DNA of 36,258 nt from an uncultured Allomuricauda sp. (lineage in GTDB: Bacteria; Bacteroidota; Bacteroidia; Flavobacteriales; Flavobacteriaceae), in NCBI GenBank assembly GCA_937899065.1, contig CALBPG010000084.1, positions 1-36,258 of the forward strand. Reading direction: 5' to 3'. How positions within the stretch are numbered: position 1 is the stretch's first letter; every line of letters starts with the position of its first letter. Shown piece after piece: positions 7,495 through 16,005 of the stretch. The position numbers and the translations under genes were made by a program. The notes beneath the pieces are model-generated. The model saw only the letters and a list, made by a program, of their open reading frames with translations, did not search any database and was not told the origin of the DNA.

Positions 7495-9618
7495 ATGAGT
7501 CTAAATAAATTTAATTTCTTTTTCACCCTATTCGTTTTTACGACACCTATGGTTTTCGGCCAAGAAGAAAAGGTTGCCGATAGCGTATTGACGGAGAATT
7601 TAGACGAAGTAGTGGTTACCGCCACAAGAACTTTACGGCAACTCTCTTCACTCCCCTTACCTGTAACCTTAATCCCGAAAAAACAAATTGAACGCTCAGG
7701 GGTCACCCGACTCAATGAAATTTTGGATGAACAAACCGGAATCGTCATGACACCTGATGCTACCATTGGTGGTGGGCTAGGCGTACAAATTCAAGGCATT
7801 GCCTCTGACTATGTGCTGGTTCTAATTGATGGCGTACCTGTAGTGGGACGAAGCGGCGGTAATTTGGATTTAAGTCGTTTTGCGATAGGCAACATAAAAC
7901 AGATAGAAGTAGTCAAAGGCCCCTCATCCGCGCTTTTTGGCTCGGAAGCATTAGGAGGGGTAATCAATATAATTACGGATAGACCACAGACAGATAAAAT
8001 TAGTGGTCAGGCAAGTCATAGAACCGCTACCTTCAATAGTCAAAATACTGCTGTTAGCTTCAACCAACGTAAGAATAAACTGGGCTATTCCATTTTCTTA
8101 GATCGACTGAGCACCGATGGTTATGATTTGGCAGATGGAGATGAAACACAAACCATCAATCCGTATTTCAATTATACTTTCAATGGCCGCCTGTTTTACG
8201 ATTTCAATGATAACCTCCGCGCCTTTTTTTCTGGAAGGTATTTTCTTCAAGATTTTAATGAACCCTCGGGTACGAGTGAAGAAAGAGACGGGAATTTGCA
8301 ACTTAGAGTTGACCATAAACTATCAAAAAAATCAAAATTTGAATACGAGCTCTACTACACGAATTATGTAACCAATGAACAAAGTGTGGACCCTATCAAT
8401 AATGAGGTTCTTTTTGAAAATGATTTTGACCAAAAATTATTTCGACCTGAAGTTCGGTTCAATCAAACTTTTGGGGACAACAACACCCTAACCACAGGGG
8501 GCGGTTACAATTTCGAAAATTTGAATCGCTCCCTTTTTGCTGAACAAGTTTCTTTTGATTCCCAATATGTCTTCGCCCAATACGATTTTGAACCATTTGA
8601 CAAACTGAACATTATTGTGGGCGCGCGTTTCGACAACCACAGCGTATACAATTCCCAACTCAGCCCTAAAATTTCGGCGAGATACGCCATTACGCCTCAC
8701 TTTTCGGTAAGAGGTTCTGTGGGCAGTGGTTTTAAAGCACCTGATTTCAGACAACTGTATTTGGACTTTACCAACGCACAAGGCGGTAATTACTCCGTTT
8801 TTGGGAAAGAAGTGGAGCGCCAAGGAATACAAAGGCTCATTGATAATAATGAAATCACACGGGACGAAAACAATGAAATCATTCTACGCGTTCCTCTTGA
8901 AGAACTAGGTGAACCTTTGGACGCCGAAAGTTCCATAGGGTATAATCTTGGTTTTGTTTACAAGAAGGGCGATTTCTCAGGAGAAATCAACTTCTACAGA
9001 AATGATTTCACCGACCTTATCGATACGGAAATATTGGCTACCAAAACGGGAGGTGCCAACATCTTTGGTTATGTCAATCGTGAAAGTGTATATACTCAAG
9101 GACTCGAAGTAGACCTGAGGTACAAACTGCTTGACCATCTGAATCTTTCAGCTGGGTATCAATTGCTGTACGCCTATGACAAGGATGTGGAGAGCGAATT
9201 AGAAGAAAATGGAGCTTTCGCTAGGGATCCCAATCGCAATAACGAAACGATAAGAATTGGTCGTGACGCGTACTTCGGTTTGGTAAACCGTTCGCGACAT
9301 ACGTTAAATGTCAAAGCTTTTTATGATATCCCAAAATGGGATGCCAATGCTAATGTAAGAGTAGTCTATCGCAGCAAGTTTGGGTTGACCGATGATAATG
9401 GAAACGGATTTTTAGATGACTTCGATGACACTTTTGTCGATGGCTACGCTCTGGTCAATTTGTCTTTTGGAAAAACATTTTTTAAGCACTATCAGCTTCA
9501 ACTAGGCGCGAACAATTTACTCGATTTTAGAGGGGAAAGCCCTTTTTCCTCGGTAGAAAATCGAATCCTTGTCAATCCTGGGATTCAGCTTTTCGGAAGA
9601 ATAAACATTCAATTTTAA
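7495..9618 (+). CDS. TonB-dependent outer-membrane receptor, HmuR-like
   Basis: A 707-residue TonB-dependent transporter. A signal peptide (1-22, ending VFGQ) is followed by a TonB-box-like DEVVVTATRT (about 35-45) without the carboxypeptidase-like N-terminal domain common in SusC proteins. The plug (about 45-155) has the usual VLIDGVPV and IEVVKGPSSALFGSEALGGVINI. The rest is beta-barrel, ending in an aromatic residue (INIQF). Around residues 410-424 is GSGFKAPDFRQLYLDF, resembling the FRAP/YRAP-NPNL region of haem receptors such as HmuR and HemR, but this motif also occurs in cobalamin and siderophore receptors. The next gene encodes a HmuY-like lipoprotein, which favours haem or a related iron source. 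Start chosen at ATG 7495, directly before the signal peptide. Confidence 0.88.
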   Translation: MSLNKFNFFFTLFVFTTPMVFGQEEKVADSVLTENLDEVVVTATRTLRQLSSLPLPVTLIPKKQIERSGVTRLNEILDEQTGIVMTPDATIGGGLGVQIQGIASDYVLVLIDGVPVVGRSGGNLDLSRFAIGNIKQIEVVKGPSSALFGSEALGGVINIITDRPQTDKISGQASHRTATFNSQNTAVSFNQRKNKLGYSIFLDRLSTDGYDLADGDETQTINPYFNYTFNGRLFYDFNDNLRAFFSGRYFLQDFNEPSGTSEERDGNLQLRVDHKLSKKSKFEYELYYTNYVTNEQSVDPINNEVLFENDFDQKLFRPEVRFNQTFGDNNTLTTGGGYNFENLNRSLFAEQVSFDSQYVFAQYDFEPFDKLNIIVGARFDNHSVYNSQLSPKISARYAITPHFSVRGSVGSGFKAPDFRQLYLDFTNAQGGNYSVFGKEVERQGIQRLIDNNEITRDENNEIILRVPLEELGEPLDAESSIGYNLGFVYKKGDFSGEINFYRNDFTDLIDTEILATKTGGANIFGYVNRESVYTQGLEVDLRYKLLDHLNLSAGYQLLYAYDKDVESELEENGAFARDPNRNNETIRIGRDAYFGLVNRSRHTLNVKAFYDIPKWDANANVRVVYRSKFGLTDDNGNGFLDDFDDTFVDGYALVNLSFGKTFFKHYQLQLGANNLLDFRGESPFSSVENRILVNPGIQLFGRINIQF

Positions 9619-9643
9619 ACAATTAACTATAACAAGGATTACT

Positions 9644-10531
9644 ATGAAAACAACCGTAAAACTTTTCACTTTGTTTTTTGCCCTATTCGCTTTTGTTGCC
9701 TGTAGCGACGATGATGAAGGGGTACCAGAAGAATTTACTGTAACCGCTGTTTCCCCTGAGTCAGGCACGGTAGGAACAGAAATCACCATTACTGGCACTA
9801 ATTTCCCATCTGATGCATCCGATGTAACCCTAACTATTGGAGGTGTATCTGCTGCAATTACTTCTATATCAAGCACGCAAATCATAACCACGGTACCTGC
9901 CGGAGCAAGCACAGGTGCTGTGAGCGTGACCGTGGATGGTACAGCCAAAAATATCTCAACGGAGTTTAGGGTATTGGCAGATTTAGAATCTGGAACTGTA
10001 GAGAATCTTTTTGCACCGCAAACTGGTGGCCAAGGACAAGGTGAGATTGGTGGTGAGTTCAACAAATTCAGTTTTGCCACAGGCCTAGAAACCGACAGCG
10101 AAACTGAATGGGATATAGCTTTCCGAGGCACGACCATAGCAGTCAACGGGGGTGCTGTCACAGGTACGAATGACGCGCCCGCTCGAAATGGAAACGGTGG
10201 CGCTGCTATTGAAGATGCCTTGTTTAGTGAAATTACCTCTGCTGATGGACTTACCTATGCACAAGACGGTACTGGTGTTTTCGCCATTCCTACTGGAAGC
10301 GATAATGGCTGGTACAACTACAATTTCATGACCAACGTAGTTAGCCCACTTCCTGGCAAGATTCTCATTTTCAGAACGCATGATGACAAATATGCCAAAG
10401 TTGAAATCTTGAGTTATTATGAAGATGCACCTGCTTCTCCTGATGGATTTGCGGATTCCGCTCGCTACTACACCTTCAACTACGTGTATAATCCCAACCA
10501 AGGAGAAACCGATTTAACCAGCGCTGAATAA
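9644..10531 (+). CDS. IPT/TIG plus HmuY-like haem-binding lipoprotein
   Basis: A 295-residue lipoprotein. The lipobox ends at Cys20 and is followed by SDDDE, resembling the acidic surface-export signal of Bacteroidota lipoproteins, so it probably faces the outside. Residues about 32-110 form an IPT/TIG Ig-like domain (VSPESGTVGTEITITGTNF). From about 115 to 290 is a HmuY-type domain, with EWDIAFRGTTIAVNGG, GWYNYN, then PLPGKILIFRTHDDKYAKV and RYYTFNYVYNPNQG near the end. HmuY of Porphyromonas gingivalis takes haem from host proteins and hands it to the receptor HmuR using two His ligands. Only one His is evident in this domain (in FRTHDDKY), so haem binding through His-His is not supported; Met or another ligand, or another cargo, is possible. 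It lies 25 bases after the receptor and its stop codon abuts the DoxX-like start. Confidence 0.85.
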   Translation: MKTTVKLFTLFFALFAFVACSDDDEGVPEEFTVTAVSPESGTVGTEITITGTNFPSDASDVTLTIGGVSAAITSISSTQIITTVPAGASTGAVSVTVDGTAKNISTEFRVLADLESGTVENLFAPQTGGQGQGEIGGEFNKFSFATGLETDSETEWDIAFRGTTIAVNGGAVTGTNDAPARNGNGGAAIEDALFSEITSADGLTYAQDGTGVFAIPTGSDNGWYNYNFMTNVVSPLPGKILIFRTHDDKYAKVEILSYYEDAPASPDGFADSARYYTFNYVYNPNQGETDLTSAE

Positions 10532-10981
10532 ATGGGAAAAGCCATTCAAATACTATTTATCGTATTTCGACTTGTATTGGGAGGTATGATGGTTTATGGC
10601 GGAATTCAAAAATTTCAAAAGCCTATCCCCAAACCAGTGGAGGTAGTAGAAACCGCATCAAAATTCACTTCTCCTGAAAAGGAAAGCACTTTGCAAAAAA
10701 TACTATATATCAGTGGCGCAAAGCAGACGGGATACTTTTGGCAAGTACTTGGAGTTTGCGAACTCCTTTTTGGACTGCTATTGATTTTGCAGGGCACCAG
10801 TTTTATTGGAGCCGTTTTTTTGCTCCCCATAACCCTTCACATTTTCCTATTCCACCTGTATTTGGAAAGTGATGAAATGGGTGAACTTTTGCAAACTGGA
10901 GGCTTGTTTGCCATCAATATCCTTTTGGTGTTGAAAGAACACAAAAAATGGAAACACCTCCTTTGGATTAAACCAATTTAG
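10532..10981 (+). CDS. DoxX-like membrane protein
   Basis: A 149-residue protein with four predicted helices: about 5-24 (FIVFRLVLGGMMVYGGIQKF), 65-90, 92-112 and 118-132. The arginine in the first helix followed by a Gly-rich stretch and a QKF end are typical of DoxX/DUF417-like small membrane proteins. Its ATG directly follows the TAA of the HmuY-like gene with no base between, so the two are translationally coupled. DoxX relatives are found in redox and sulfur-related membrane complexes, and their molecular job is often unknown. Here the context suggests a part in haem or iron handling in the inner membrane. A strong terminator follows it and closes the operon. Confidence 0.75.
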   Translation: MGKAIQILFIVFRLVLGGMMVYGGIQKFQKPIPKPVEVVETASKFTSPEKESTLQKILYISGAKQTGYFWQVLGVCELLFGLLLILQGTSFIGAVFLLPITLHIFLFHLYLESDEMGELLQTGGLFAINILLVLKEHKKWKHLLWIKPI

Positions 10982-11005
10982 TTGAGTTAGTTTGGTCAGT
11001 TCTAG

Positions 11006-11046
11006 AGAAGCGGGGAGTTATGTCTGGTCCCCGCTTTTCTTTTTTC
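11006..11046 (+). terminator. Intrinsic terminator of the receptor-HmuY-DoxX operon
   Basis: A 9-bp GC-rich stem (AAGCGGGGA 11008-11016 with TCCCCGCTT 11028-11036), 11-base loop, then a T-rich tail. It lies 25 bases beyond the DoxX-like stop codon. Confidence 0.9.
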
Positions 11047-11170
11047 CTCCCATATGGAATTTGCTGTTAACTACCTTTCGAAGCTTCGTGATATGAAAAA
11101 AGAGTTTCCAGACTATTTTTTGGGTATTAGGCTCATTTCTGAAATAACTATTTTGCAGCTTTAAGAAGTT

Positions 11171-12331
11171 GTGAAACCACCCAAACACATCCTGCCTGTT
11201 ATTGTCATTGCACAATTCTTTTGTACTTCGTTGTGGTTTGCGGGGAATGGTGTTCTGAACAGTTTGCTGGCTGAAAAAGGAATCGCTATTTCTGTCGGAA
11301 CAGTCACCGCCTCAGTACAATTCGGTTTCATTATTGGCACATTGCTTTTTGCAATACTCACCATTACCGACCGATTTTCACCTTCTAAGGTTTTTTTGGT
11401 TTGCGCGGCTCTTGGAGCCTTGTGCAATTTGGGAATGGTTTGGAAAACCTCAGGTTCGGAGCTGCTATTGGCCTCTCGCTTCACTACTGGTTTTTTCCTT
11501 GCAGGCATTTATCCGGTTGGGATGAAGATAGCAGCAGATTACTTTGACAAGGGTTTGGGTAAATCATTGGGGTACTTGGTGGGTGCCTTGGTTGTGGGAA
11601 CCGCACTTCCCCATTTTTTAAAATGGCTTACGGCTCTTCTCCCCTGGCAATACGTCATTTTTAGCACTTCATTTCTCGCAGTAGTTGGTGGGATACTTAT
11701 GGTTTCTTTAGTGCCAGATGGTCCTTTTCGTAAATCTAGTCAACACCTAGACTTGATGGCTTGCTTTTCCATTTTCAAGAAGAAAGATTTTCGTGTAGCT
11801 GCTTTTGGTTACTTCGGGCACATGTGGGAACTCTACACTTTTTGGGCTTTTGTTCCCATTCTACTAAGACTGTTTATGGAGTTCCATAAAATACCTGAGC
11901 TATCCATTGCTTTCTGGTCATTTTGCGTTATTGCCATTGGTGGGTTGGCTTGTGTTCTTGGCGGATACATTTCACAAAACCATGGTGTAAAACGCACAGC
12001 AAGGTCAGCACTTTTATTATCCGGATTGTGCTGTTTGCTTTCGCCTTTGGCACTACTCTACGCTCCTTTACCTCTATTTCTCATCTTCCTCTTGTTTTGG
12101 GGAATGGTAGTCATTATGGATTCTCCGCTGTTTTCTACCTTAGTCGCCCAAAGTACACCTCAAACTATTAAAGGCACTGCATTGACCATCACCAACTGCA
12201 TTGGGTTTGCTATTACGATTGTAAGCCTTCAACTTATCCAGCTCCTTCAAGGTATCTTACCTGATGTTTTTCTTTTTATGGTGTTGGCTCTTGGCCCCAC
12301 GTTTGGATTAATAGGATTGTTTAGAAAGTAA
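11171..12331 (+). CDS. MFS transporter
   Basis: A 386-residue major facilitator superfamily permease with about 12 hydrophobic helices across the whole length and no extra domain. The chosen start is the GTG at 11171; translation from there gives a short MKPPKH lead into helix 1 (AQFFCTSLWFAGNGVLNSL). I see no ATG that would keep helix 1 intact. The helix-1 motif SLWFAGN is shared with a group of bacterial MFS proteins related to anion or cyanate-type carriers, and the first half has AADYFDKGLGKSLGY near the helix 4-5 region. The substrate cannot be deduced. It is flanked by a terminator on the left and by the DUF559 unit on the right, so it is monocistronic. A TATTTTG-like element around 11148-11154 may be its promoter. 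Confidence 0.85.
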   Translation: MKPPKHILPVIVIAQFFCTSLWFAGNGVLNSLLAEKGIAISVGTVTASVQFGFIIGTLLFAILTITDRFSPSKVFLVCAALGALCNLGMVWKTSGSELLLASRFTTGFFLAGIYPVGMKIAADYFDKGLGKSLGYLVGALVVGTALPHFLKWLTALLPWQYVIFSTSFLAVVGGILMVSLVPDGPFRKSSQHLDLMACFSIFKKKDFRVAAFGYFGHMWELYTFWAFVPILLRLFMEFHKIPELSIAFWSFCVIAIGGLACVLGGYISQNHGVKRTARSALLLSGLCCLLSPLALLYAPLPLFLIFLLFWGMVVIMDSPLFSTLVAQSTPQTIKGTALTITNCIGFAITIVSLQLIQLLQGILPDVFLFMVLALGPTFGLIGLFRK

Positions 12332-12366
12332 TTTAATCCTTCCATTTTGACATTTATAACTAAAAT

Positions 12367-12422
12367 ACCCTCTCCTACAACAAAGGGGAGGTGTCCTGAT
12401 AGCAAAATCAGGACGGAGGGGT
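12367..12422. repeat. Left two-hairpin element of the DUF559 unit
   Basis: Two adjacent hairpins: CTCTCC (12370-12375) with GGGGAG (12385-12390), then a perfect 8-bp stem GTCCTGAT (12393-12400) with ATCAGGAC (12407-12414). The ends (ACCC... and ...GGGGT) can also pair. Reverse-complemented, it has the same order of parts as the element at 12841-12882 on the other side of the DUF559 gene. Confidence 0.75.
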
Positions 12423-12467
12423 AATTTTTATTTTTAACTACCACCACTACCAGATCGTATCTTACTT

Positions 12468-12824
12468 ATGCAAATTCACAACAAGAAAATACTTAAACCC
12501 TTCAGAAAACAACTGCGCAAAAATCCAACCCCAGCAGAAGCCTTTTTATGGAAATATCTAAAAGGAAAGAAATTAGAAGGAAGAAAGTTCAGAAGACAAC
12601 ATAGTATTGATTTTTACATTGTGGATTTCTATTGTGTCTCTGAAAAGTTAGTCATCGAGCTGGATGGCCAAGTACATTTCAATCCTGCTACACAGGAAAA
12701 AGACCACATCCGAACCCAACATTTGGAAGGTTTAGGAATCAAAGTAATTAGGTTTGAGAATAAACAGGTTTTTGAAAATTTGTCTTCCGTCTTAAAGGAA
12801 ATAAAGCGCAATTTTAGAAAATAG
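12468..12824 (+). CDS. DUF559 endonuclease-like protein (PD-(D/E)XK/Vsr-like fold)
   Basis: A 118-residue protein of the DUF559 family. It begins with a basic segment and the typical RKNPTPAEAFLWKYLKGKK, then LEGRKFRRQHSIDFYIVDFYC, LVIELDGQVHF and IKVIRFENKQVFEN. The D-x(n)-ExDG arrangement (IVDFYC about residue 52, VIELDG about 64-69) is the acidic core of a Vsr/PD-(D/E)XK-like nuclease fold, so a DNA nicking or cleaving role is plausible, although family members are mostly uncharacterised. There is no methylase or other restriction partner nearby. Instead the gene sits alone between two inverted hairpin elements (12367-12422 and 12841-12882), the usual setting I associate with this family in flavobacterial genomes. 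Start at ATG 12468. The protein looks intact. Confidence 0.88.
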   Translation: MQIHNKKILKPFRKQLRKNPTPAEAFLWKYLKGKKLEGRKFRRQHSIDFYIVDFYCVSEKLVIELDGQVHFNPATQEKDHIRTQHLEGLGIKVIRFENKQVFENLSSVLKEIKRNFRK

Positions 12825-12840
12825 CTTTCGAGAAGTATCA

Positions 12841-12888
12841 ACCCTTTTGTCCTTCGGACATCTTCCCTTTAAGGGAAGATGCTTTTTT
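12841..12888. repeat. Right two-hairpin element of the DUF559 unit, also terminator-like
   Basis: TGTCC (12848-12852) pairs with GGACA (12856-12860) around a TTC loop, and CATCTTCCCTT (12859-12869) with AAGGGAAGATG (12871-12881) is an 11-bp perfect inverted repeat around one T. Six Ts follow, so transcripts from the DUF559 gene probably end here. Confidence 0.75.
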
Positions 12889-12910
12889 CGAGCGGTCAAG
12901 GGAATCAAAA

Positions 12911-12933
12911 ACAAGTTTTAGAAACCAAAACTT
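12911..12933 (-). terminator. Weak hairpin after hemL, possible terminator
   Basis: A 7-bp A/T stem (AAGTTTT 12913-12919 with AAAACTT 12927-12933) lies 30 bases past the hemL stop; read on the minus strand it is followed by GTTTTTG. The stem has only one G-C pair, so support is limited. Confidence 0.3.
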
Positions 12934-12962
12934 TACCCCTGAAGGTGTGCACCAAAAGACTA

Positions 12963-14243
12963 TTACAACTCGCAATGCCGAACGGCCTCAATGGTCTTAT
13001 CTAAATCCGCATAGCTTAAGGCATCATTCAGGAAATAACTCTCAAAAGCTGAAGGCGGTAAGTACACCCCTTGTTTCAACATACCGTGGAAATACTTTTT
13101 AAAGCTATCATTGTTTCCTTTGCCGGAAGAAGCGAAATCCATAACTGGTTCATCGCAAAAATGGACTGAAATCATGCTCCCAAACCGATTGATTTGATGT
13201 GTCACACCTCTTTCCGTTAAAACTGCTGCCACACCTTTATGTAGGTATTCCGTTTTTTCTGCAAGACTGTCAAATACCTCTGGTTTTTCACTCAGTTCTT
13301 TGAGCATAGCAAGTCCGGCACTCATAGCCAAGGGATTTCCACTTAAAGTACCTGCTTGATAAACGGGTCCTTCTGGGGCCAGATGCGCCATGATTTCTGA
13401 TTTGGCTGCAAAAGCACCTACAGGAAGTCCACCTCCGATAACCTTTCCGAACATGACGATATCCGCATCGATGCCCAGTGCTTCTTGTGCACCACCTTTT
13501 GCCAATCGGAACCCAGTCATGACCTCATCGAACAATAATAAAATACCTTCTTGGGTACACAATTCGCGTAGACCGTGGATGAATTCATCTGTTGGAACAA
13601 TACACCCCATGTTTCCCGCAACCGGCTCAATGATAATGGCTGCAATCTCATCCTTATTGGCCGCAACCAAGTCTTTTACCCCTTCCAAATCATTGTAATT
13701 CGCCAATAGGGTATCTTTTGCCGTACCCTGTGTCACCCCAGGACTATTTGGGCTTCCGAATGTAACCGCTCCACTTCCTGCTTGAATCAAAAAAGCATCA
13801 GAATGTCCGTGATAACAGCCAGCAAACTTGATAATTTTATCTTTTCCGGTATACCCTCTAGCCAATCGAACTGCACTCATGCACGCCTCGGTGCCACTGT
13901 TCACAAAACGAATCTTGTCGATGTTGGGCACCATCGAAACCGCCAATTGCGCCAGCTCAGTTTCAATTTCCGTAGGCATTCCAAAGGAAGTTCCCTTTTT
14001 TGCCTTCTCAATTACTGCGTTGATAACAGGCTCATAGGCATGTCCTAAAATCAATGGACCCCAAGAGGCGATGAAATCTATCAACTGGTTGCCATCTTCA
14101 TCGTAGAGGTAAGCACCTTTGGCTTCTTTCACAAATATCGGGTCGCCGCCAACGGCCTTAAAGGCTCTTACAGGAGAATTCACTCCTCCCGGAATGTATT
14201 TTTTTGCTTCAGCGAACAGTGCGCTACTGCGTTGATAAATCAT
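12963..14243 (-). CDS. hemL: Glutamate-1-semialdehyde 2,1-aminomutase
   Basis: A 426-residue PLP enzyme of aminotransferase class III that converts glutamate-1-semialdehyde to 5-aminolevulinate, the second step of the C5 route to haem and other tetrapyrroles, in the cytoplasm. Visible marks are the N-terminal [20 protein letters not shown] (16-35), SGTEA (116-120), YHGHSD (144-149), [10 protein letters not shown] (237-246) and the PLP-lysine context [14 protein letters not shown] with Lys267. Length is standard. Its ATG overlaps the stop of the upstream glucosaminidase gene by four bases (ATGA), so it is translationally coupled and is the last gene of a four-gene operon. No other hem gene is in the window, but a haem-type uptake locus lies 2 kb away. 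Confidence 0.97.
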   Translation of the reverse strand: MIYQRSSALFAEAKKYIPGGVNSPVRAFKAVGGDPIFVKEAKGAYLYDEDGNQLIDFIASWGPLILGHAYEPVINAVIEKAKKGTSFGMPTEIETELAQLAVSMVPNIDKIRFVNSGTEACMSAVRLARGYTGKDKIIKFAGCYHGHSDAFLIQAGSGAVTFGSPNSPGVTQGTAKDTLLANYNDLEGVKDLVAANKDEIAAIIIEPVAGNMGCIVPTDEFIHGLRELCTQEGILLLFDEVMTGFRLAKGGAQEALGIDADIVMFGKVIGGGLPVGAFAAKSEIMAHLAPEGPVYQAGTLSGNPLAMSAGLAMLKELSEKPEVFDSLAEKTEYLHKGVAAVLTERGVTHQINRFGSMISVHFCDEPVMDFASSGKGNNDSFKKYFHGMLKQGVYLPPSAFESYFLNDALSYADLDKTIEAVRHCEL

Positions 14244-15094
14244 TTGGATTTTTCTTTTCGAATGTTCAAAACCTGACCGATGGACAGTGAAGATGAATCA
14301 AGATTGTTCAATTGCATCAACTCGTCTACTGAAATATTGTACCGCTTGGAAAGGGCGTACAGCGTGTCTCCCTTTTCAACCACATGGGTAAACACTTTAT
14401 ATTTTTTGGGTTTTCGAACTTCAGAAAGACCTCCTCGGACAACAGCTTCATCAAATTGGTCCAGGTTGTAGCGCTCAATCAAGTAAATCAATTTTTGTGG
14501 GTACTTACGGTCCGTAGCATAACCCGCTTGGCGCAAACCATGGGCCCATTTTTTGTAGTCATCACGTCGATAATTGAACAGAAATTTATATCTGGAACGT
14601 GATGATAAGAAAATACTATGATCCCGAAACGAAAACATCGGGTGATTGTATTTTCGAAAGCGCTCCCCTCTTTCGTCATCGTCATGAAAATCAAACTCAC
14701 CTTCCCAACCGGTATGGCATTTTATTCCAAAGTGGTTGTTGGTTTTACGGGTCAACTCTCCTTTGCCCGAGCCGCTTTCCAAAATCCCTTGCGCCAGAGT
14801 GATACTAGCCGGAATACCAAAAGCTTTCATTTCGTATTGGGCGATTTCAGAGAAGGTTTCAATGTATTCTTCGGTAGAAGCAATAGGAAACTTCACAAAA
14901 CGCCCCGGATTTTCCGGCATGGGGTATAAATCCTTGTTTGCAGGGTCGGTCCTTGGGGTATTTCCGTTTCGGTCGGGTGTTTTGACCGTTTGGGTAGTTC
15001 TTTTCGGGTTTTGCGTCCTTGCCGTTCTCTTTTTAGTACCGCAACTGGCCAACAAAAGTGTTAGCACCATTACCGTTCCCATTAGCTTTCTCAT
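14240..15094 (-). CDS. Glucosaminidase-LysM lipoprotein (peptidoglycan hydrolase)
   Basis: A 284-residue lipoprotein. The signal peptide ends in LLLASC with Cys18, followed by a basic, Thr/Arg/Asn-rich linker (19-60). A glycoside hydrolase family 73-type N-acetylglucosaminidase domain (about 75-220) has [20 protein letters not shown] with Glu106 as the expected catalytic acid, then [26 protein letters not shown] and [11 protein letters not shown] single C-terminal LysM domain (about 236-280, [18 protein letters not shown]) binds peptidoglycan. The likely role is cell-wall remodelling, at the inner face of the outer membrane. It overlaps both neighbours by four bases, with the ACC-deaminase-like gene upstream and hemL downstream. 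Confidence 0.93.
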   Translation of the reverse strand: MRKLMGTVMVLTLLLASCGTKKRTARTQNPKRTTQTVKTPDRNGNTPRTDPANKDLYPMPENPGRFVKFPIASTEEYIETFSEIAQYEMKAFGIPASITLAQGILESGSGKGELTRKTNNHFGIKCHTGWEGEFDFHDDDERGERFRKYNHPMFSFRDHSIFLSSRSRYKFLFNYRRDDYKKWAHGLRQAGYATDRKYPQKLIYLIERYNLDQFDEAVVRGGLSEVRKPKKYKVFTHVVEKGDTLYALSKRYNISVDELMQLNNLDSSSLSIGQVLNIRKEKSK

Positions 15095-15999
15095 ATCTCC
15101 AATAAGGGCATTTTCCTCTGTTTCAATCTTTGGTTCATTCCGATGTTACCTTGTAATCCACCGGTGTGAATGGCGAGAATCTTACTTCCTTTTTGGAAAT
15201 GGCCTTTTTGTATCAAATCCACAATTCCAAACATCATTTTTCCCGTGTAAACGGGGTCAAGCGGAATATCTGTTTCTTTTTTAAAGGTGTTGATGAAATT
15301 CACCAAGACTTCATTCACCTTGCCGTAGCCTCCAAAATGATAGTCTGAAATCAAATTCCAGTTATCTCGCTTCACAAAAGTAGCAATATCTGCTTTTAAA
15401 AAATCACCCTTGAGCGCGGGAAAGCCCAAAACGGTGTGATGCTGTTCTGAAGCATTGATTACACCGGATATGGTTCCGCCCGTACCAACTGCACAACAAA
15501 CGTGGTCAAAAGATGCATCTTCCTCGGTTAGAATCTCCATACATCCTTTCACAGCTAAAGCATTGGTTCCGCCCTCGGGAAGTATCATGGGATTTTCATA
15601 CTTCGTTTGCAGCACTTCGACAAAGCGCTTTGTGTTCTTTTCACGATATTCTTCTCTGGATACAAAGTCTAATTGCATTCCATATGCAAATGCCCTTTTT
15701 AAAGTGGGGTTATCCTTCCATTGATTTTGCAGTTCCTCCCCTCGAATAATGCCGATGGTTTCAAATCCATGTTCGTGGCCAGCGCAAGCCACTGCTAGAA
15801 TGTGATTGGAATACGCTCCTCCAAAGGTGAGGAGTTTGGTATATTTTTCCTTTTTTGCTCGCTGGAGGTTGTATTTGAGTTTGCGTAATTTATTTCCTGA
15901 AATTATGGGATGTAACAAGTCATCCCGTTTCAGGTATAACCGAACTTCAAAGGAATCCAATCCAGGTATTTCAACACGTTGATTCACCGGAGCGTCCAT
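15091..15999 (-). CDS. ACC deaminase/D-cysteine desulfhydrase-like PLP enzyme
   Basis: A 302-residue fold-type II PLP enzyme of the 1-aminocyclopropane-1-carboxylate deaminase/D-cysteine desulfhydrase family. Visible marks are LYLKRDDLLHPIISGNKLRK with Lys37 as the expected PLP lysine, TFGGAYSNH (phosphate and substrate pocket), LPEGGTNALAVKG and VGTGGTISG (the PLP-phosphate loop), and IHTGGLQGN near the end. Activity on ACC versus D-cysteine or another D-amino acid cannot be told from the motifs; in bacteria without plants as hosts, desulfhydrase-type activity is more usual. It starts six bases after the small HEXXH protein gene and overlaps the glucosaminidase gene by four bases, so it is part of the hemL operon. 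Confidence 0.9.
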   Translation of the reverse strand: MDAPVNQRVEIPGLDSFEVRLYLKRDDLLHPIISGNKLRKLKYNLQRAKKEKYTKLLTFGGAYSNHILAVACAGHEHGFETIGIIRGEELQNQWKDNPTLKRAFAYGMQLDFVSREEYREKNTKRFVEVLQTKYENPMILPEGGTNALAVKGCMEILTEEDASFDHVCCAVGTGGTISGVINASEQHHTVLGFPALKGDFLKADIATFVKRDNWNLISDYHFGGYGKVNEVLVNFINTFKKETDIPLDPVYTGKMMFGIVDLIQKGHFQKGSKILAIHTGGLQGNIGMNQRLKQRKMPLLEI

Positions 16000-16005
16000 C
16001 TAAAA

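Noticed and set aside
9517-10161. 214-codon open frame on the minus strand across the receptor end and HmuY start
   Set aside because: Antisense to two convincing genes, rich in Val/Ser/Thr/Pro as expected of a complement frame; no own promoter.
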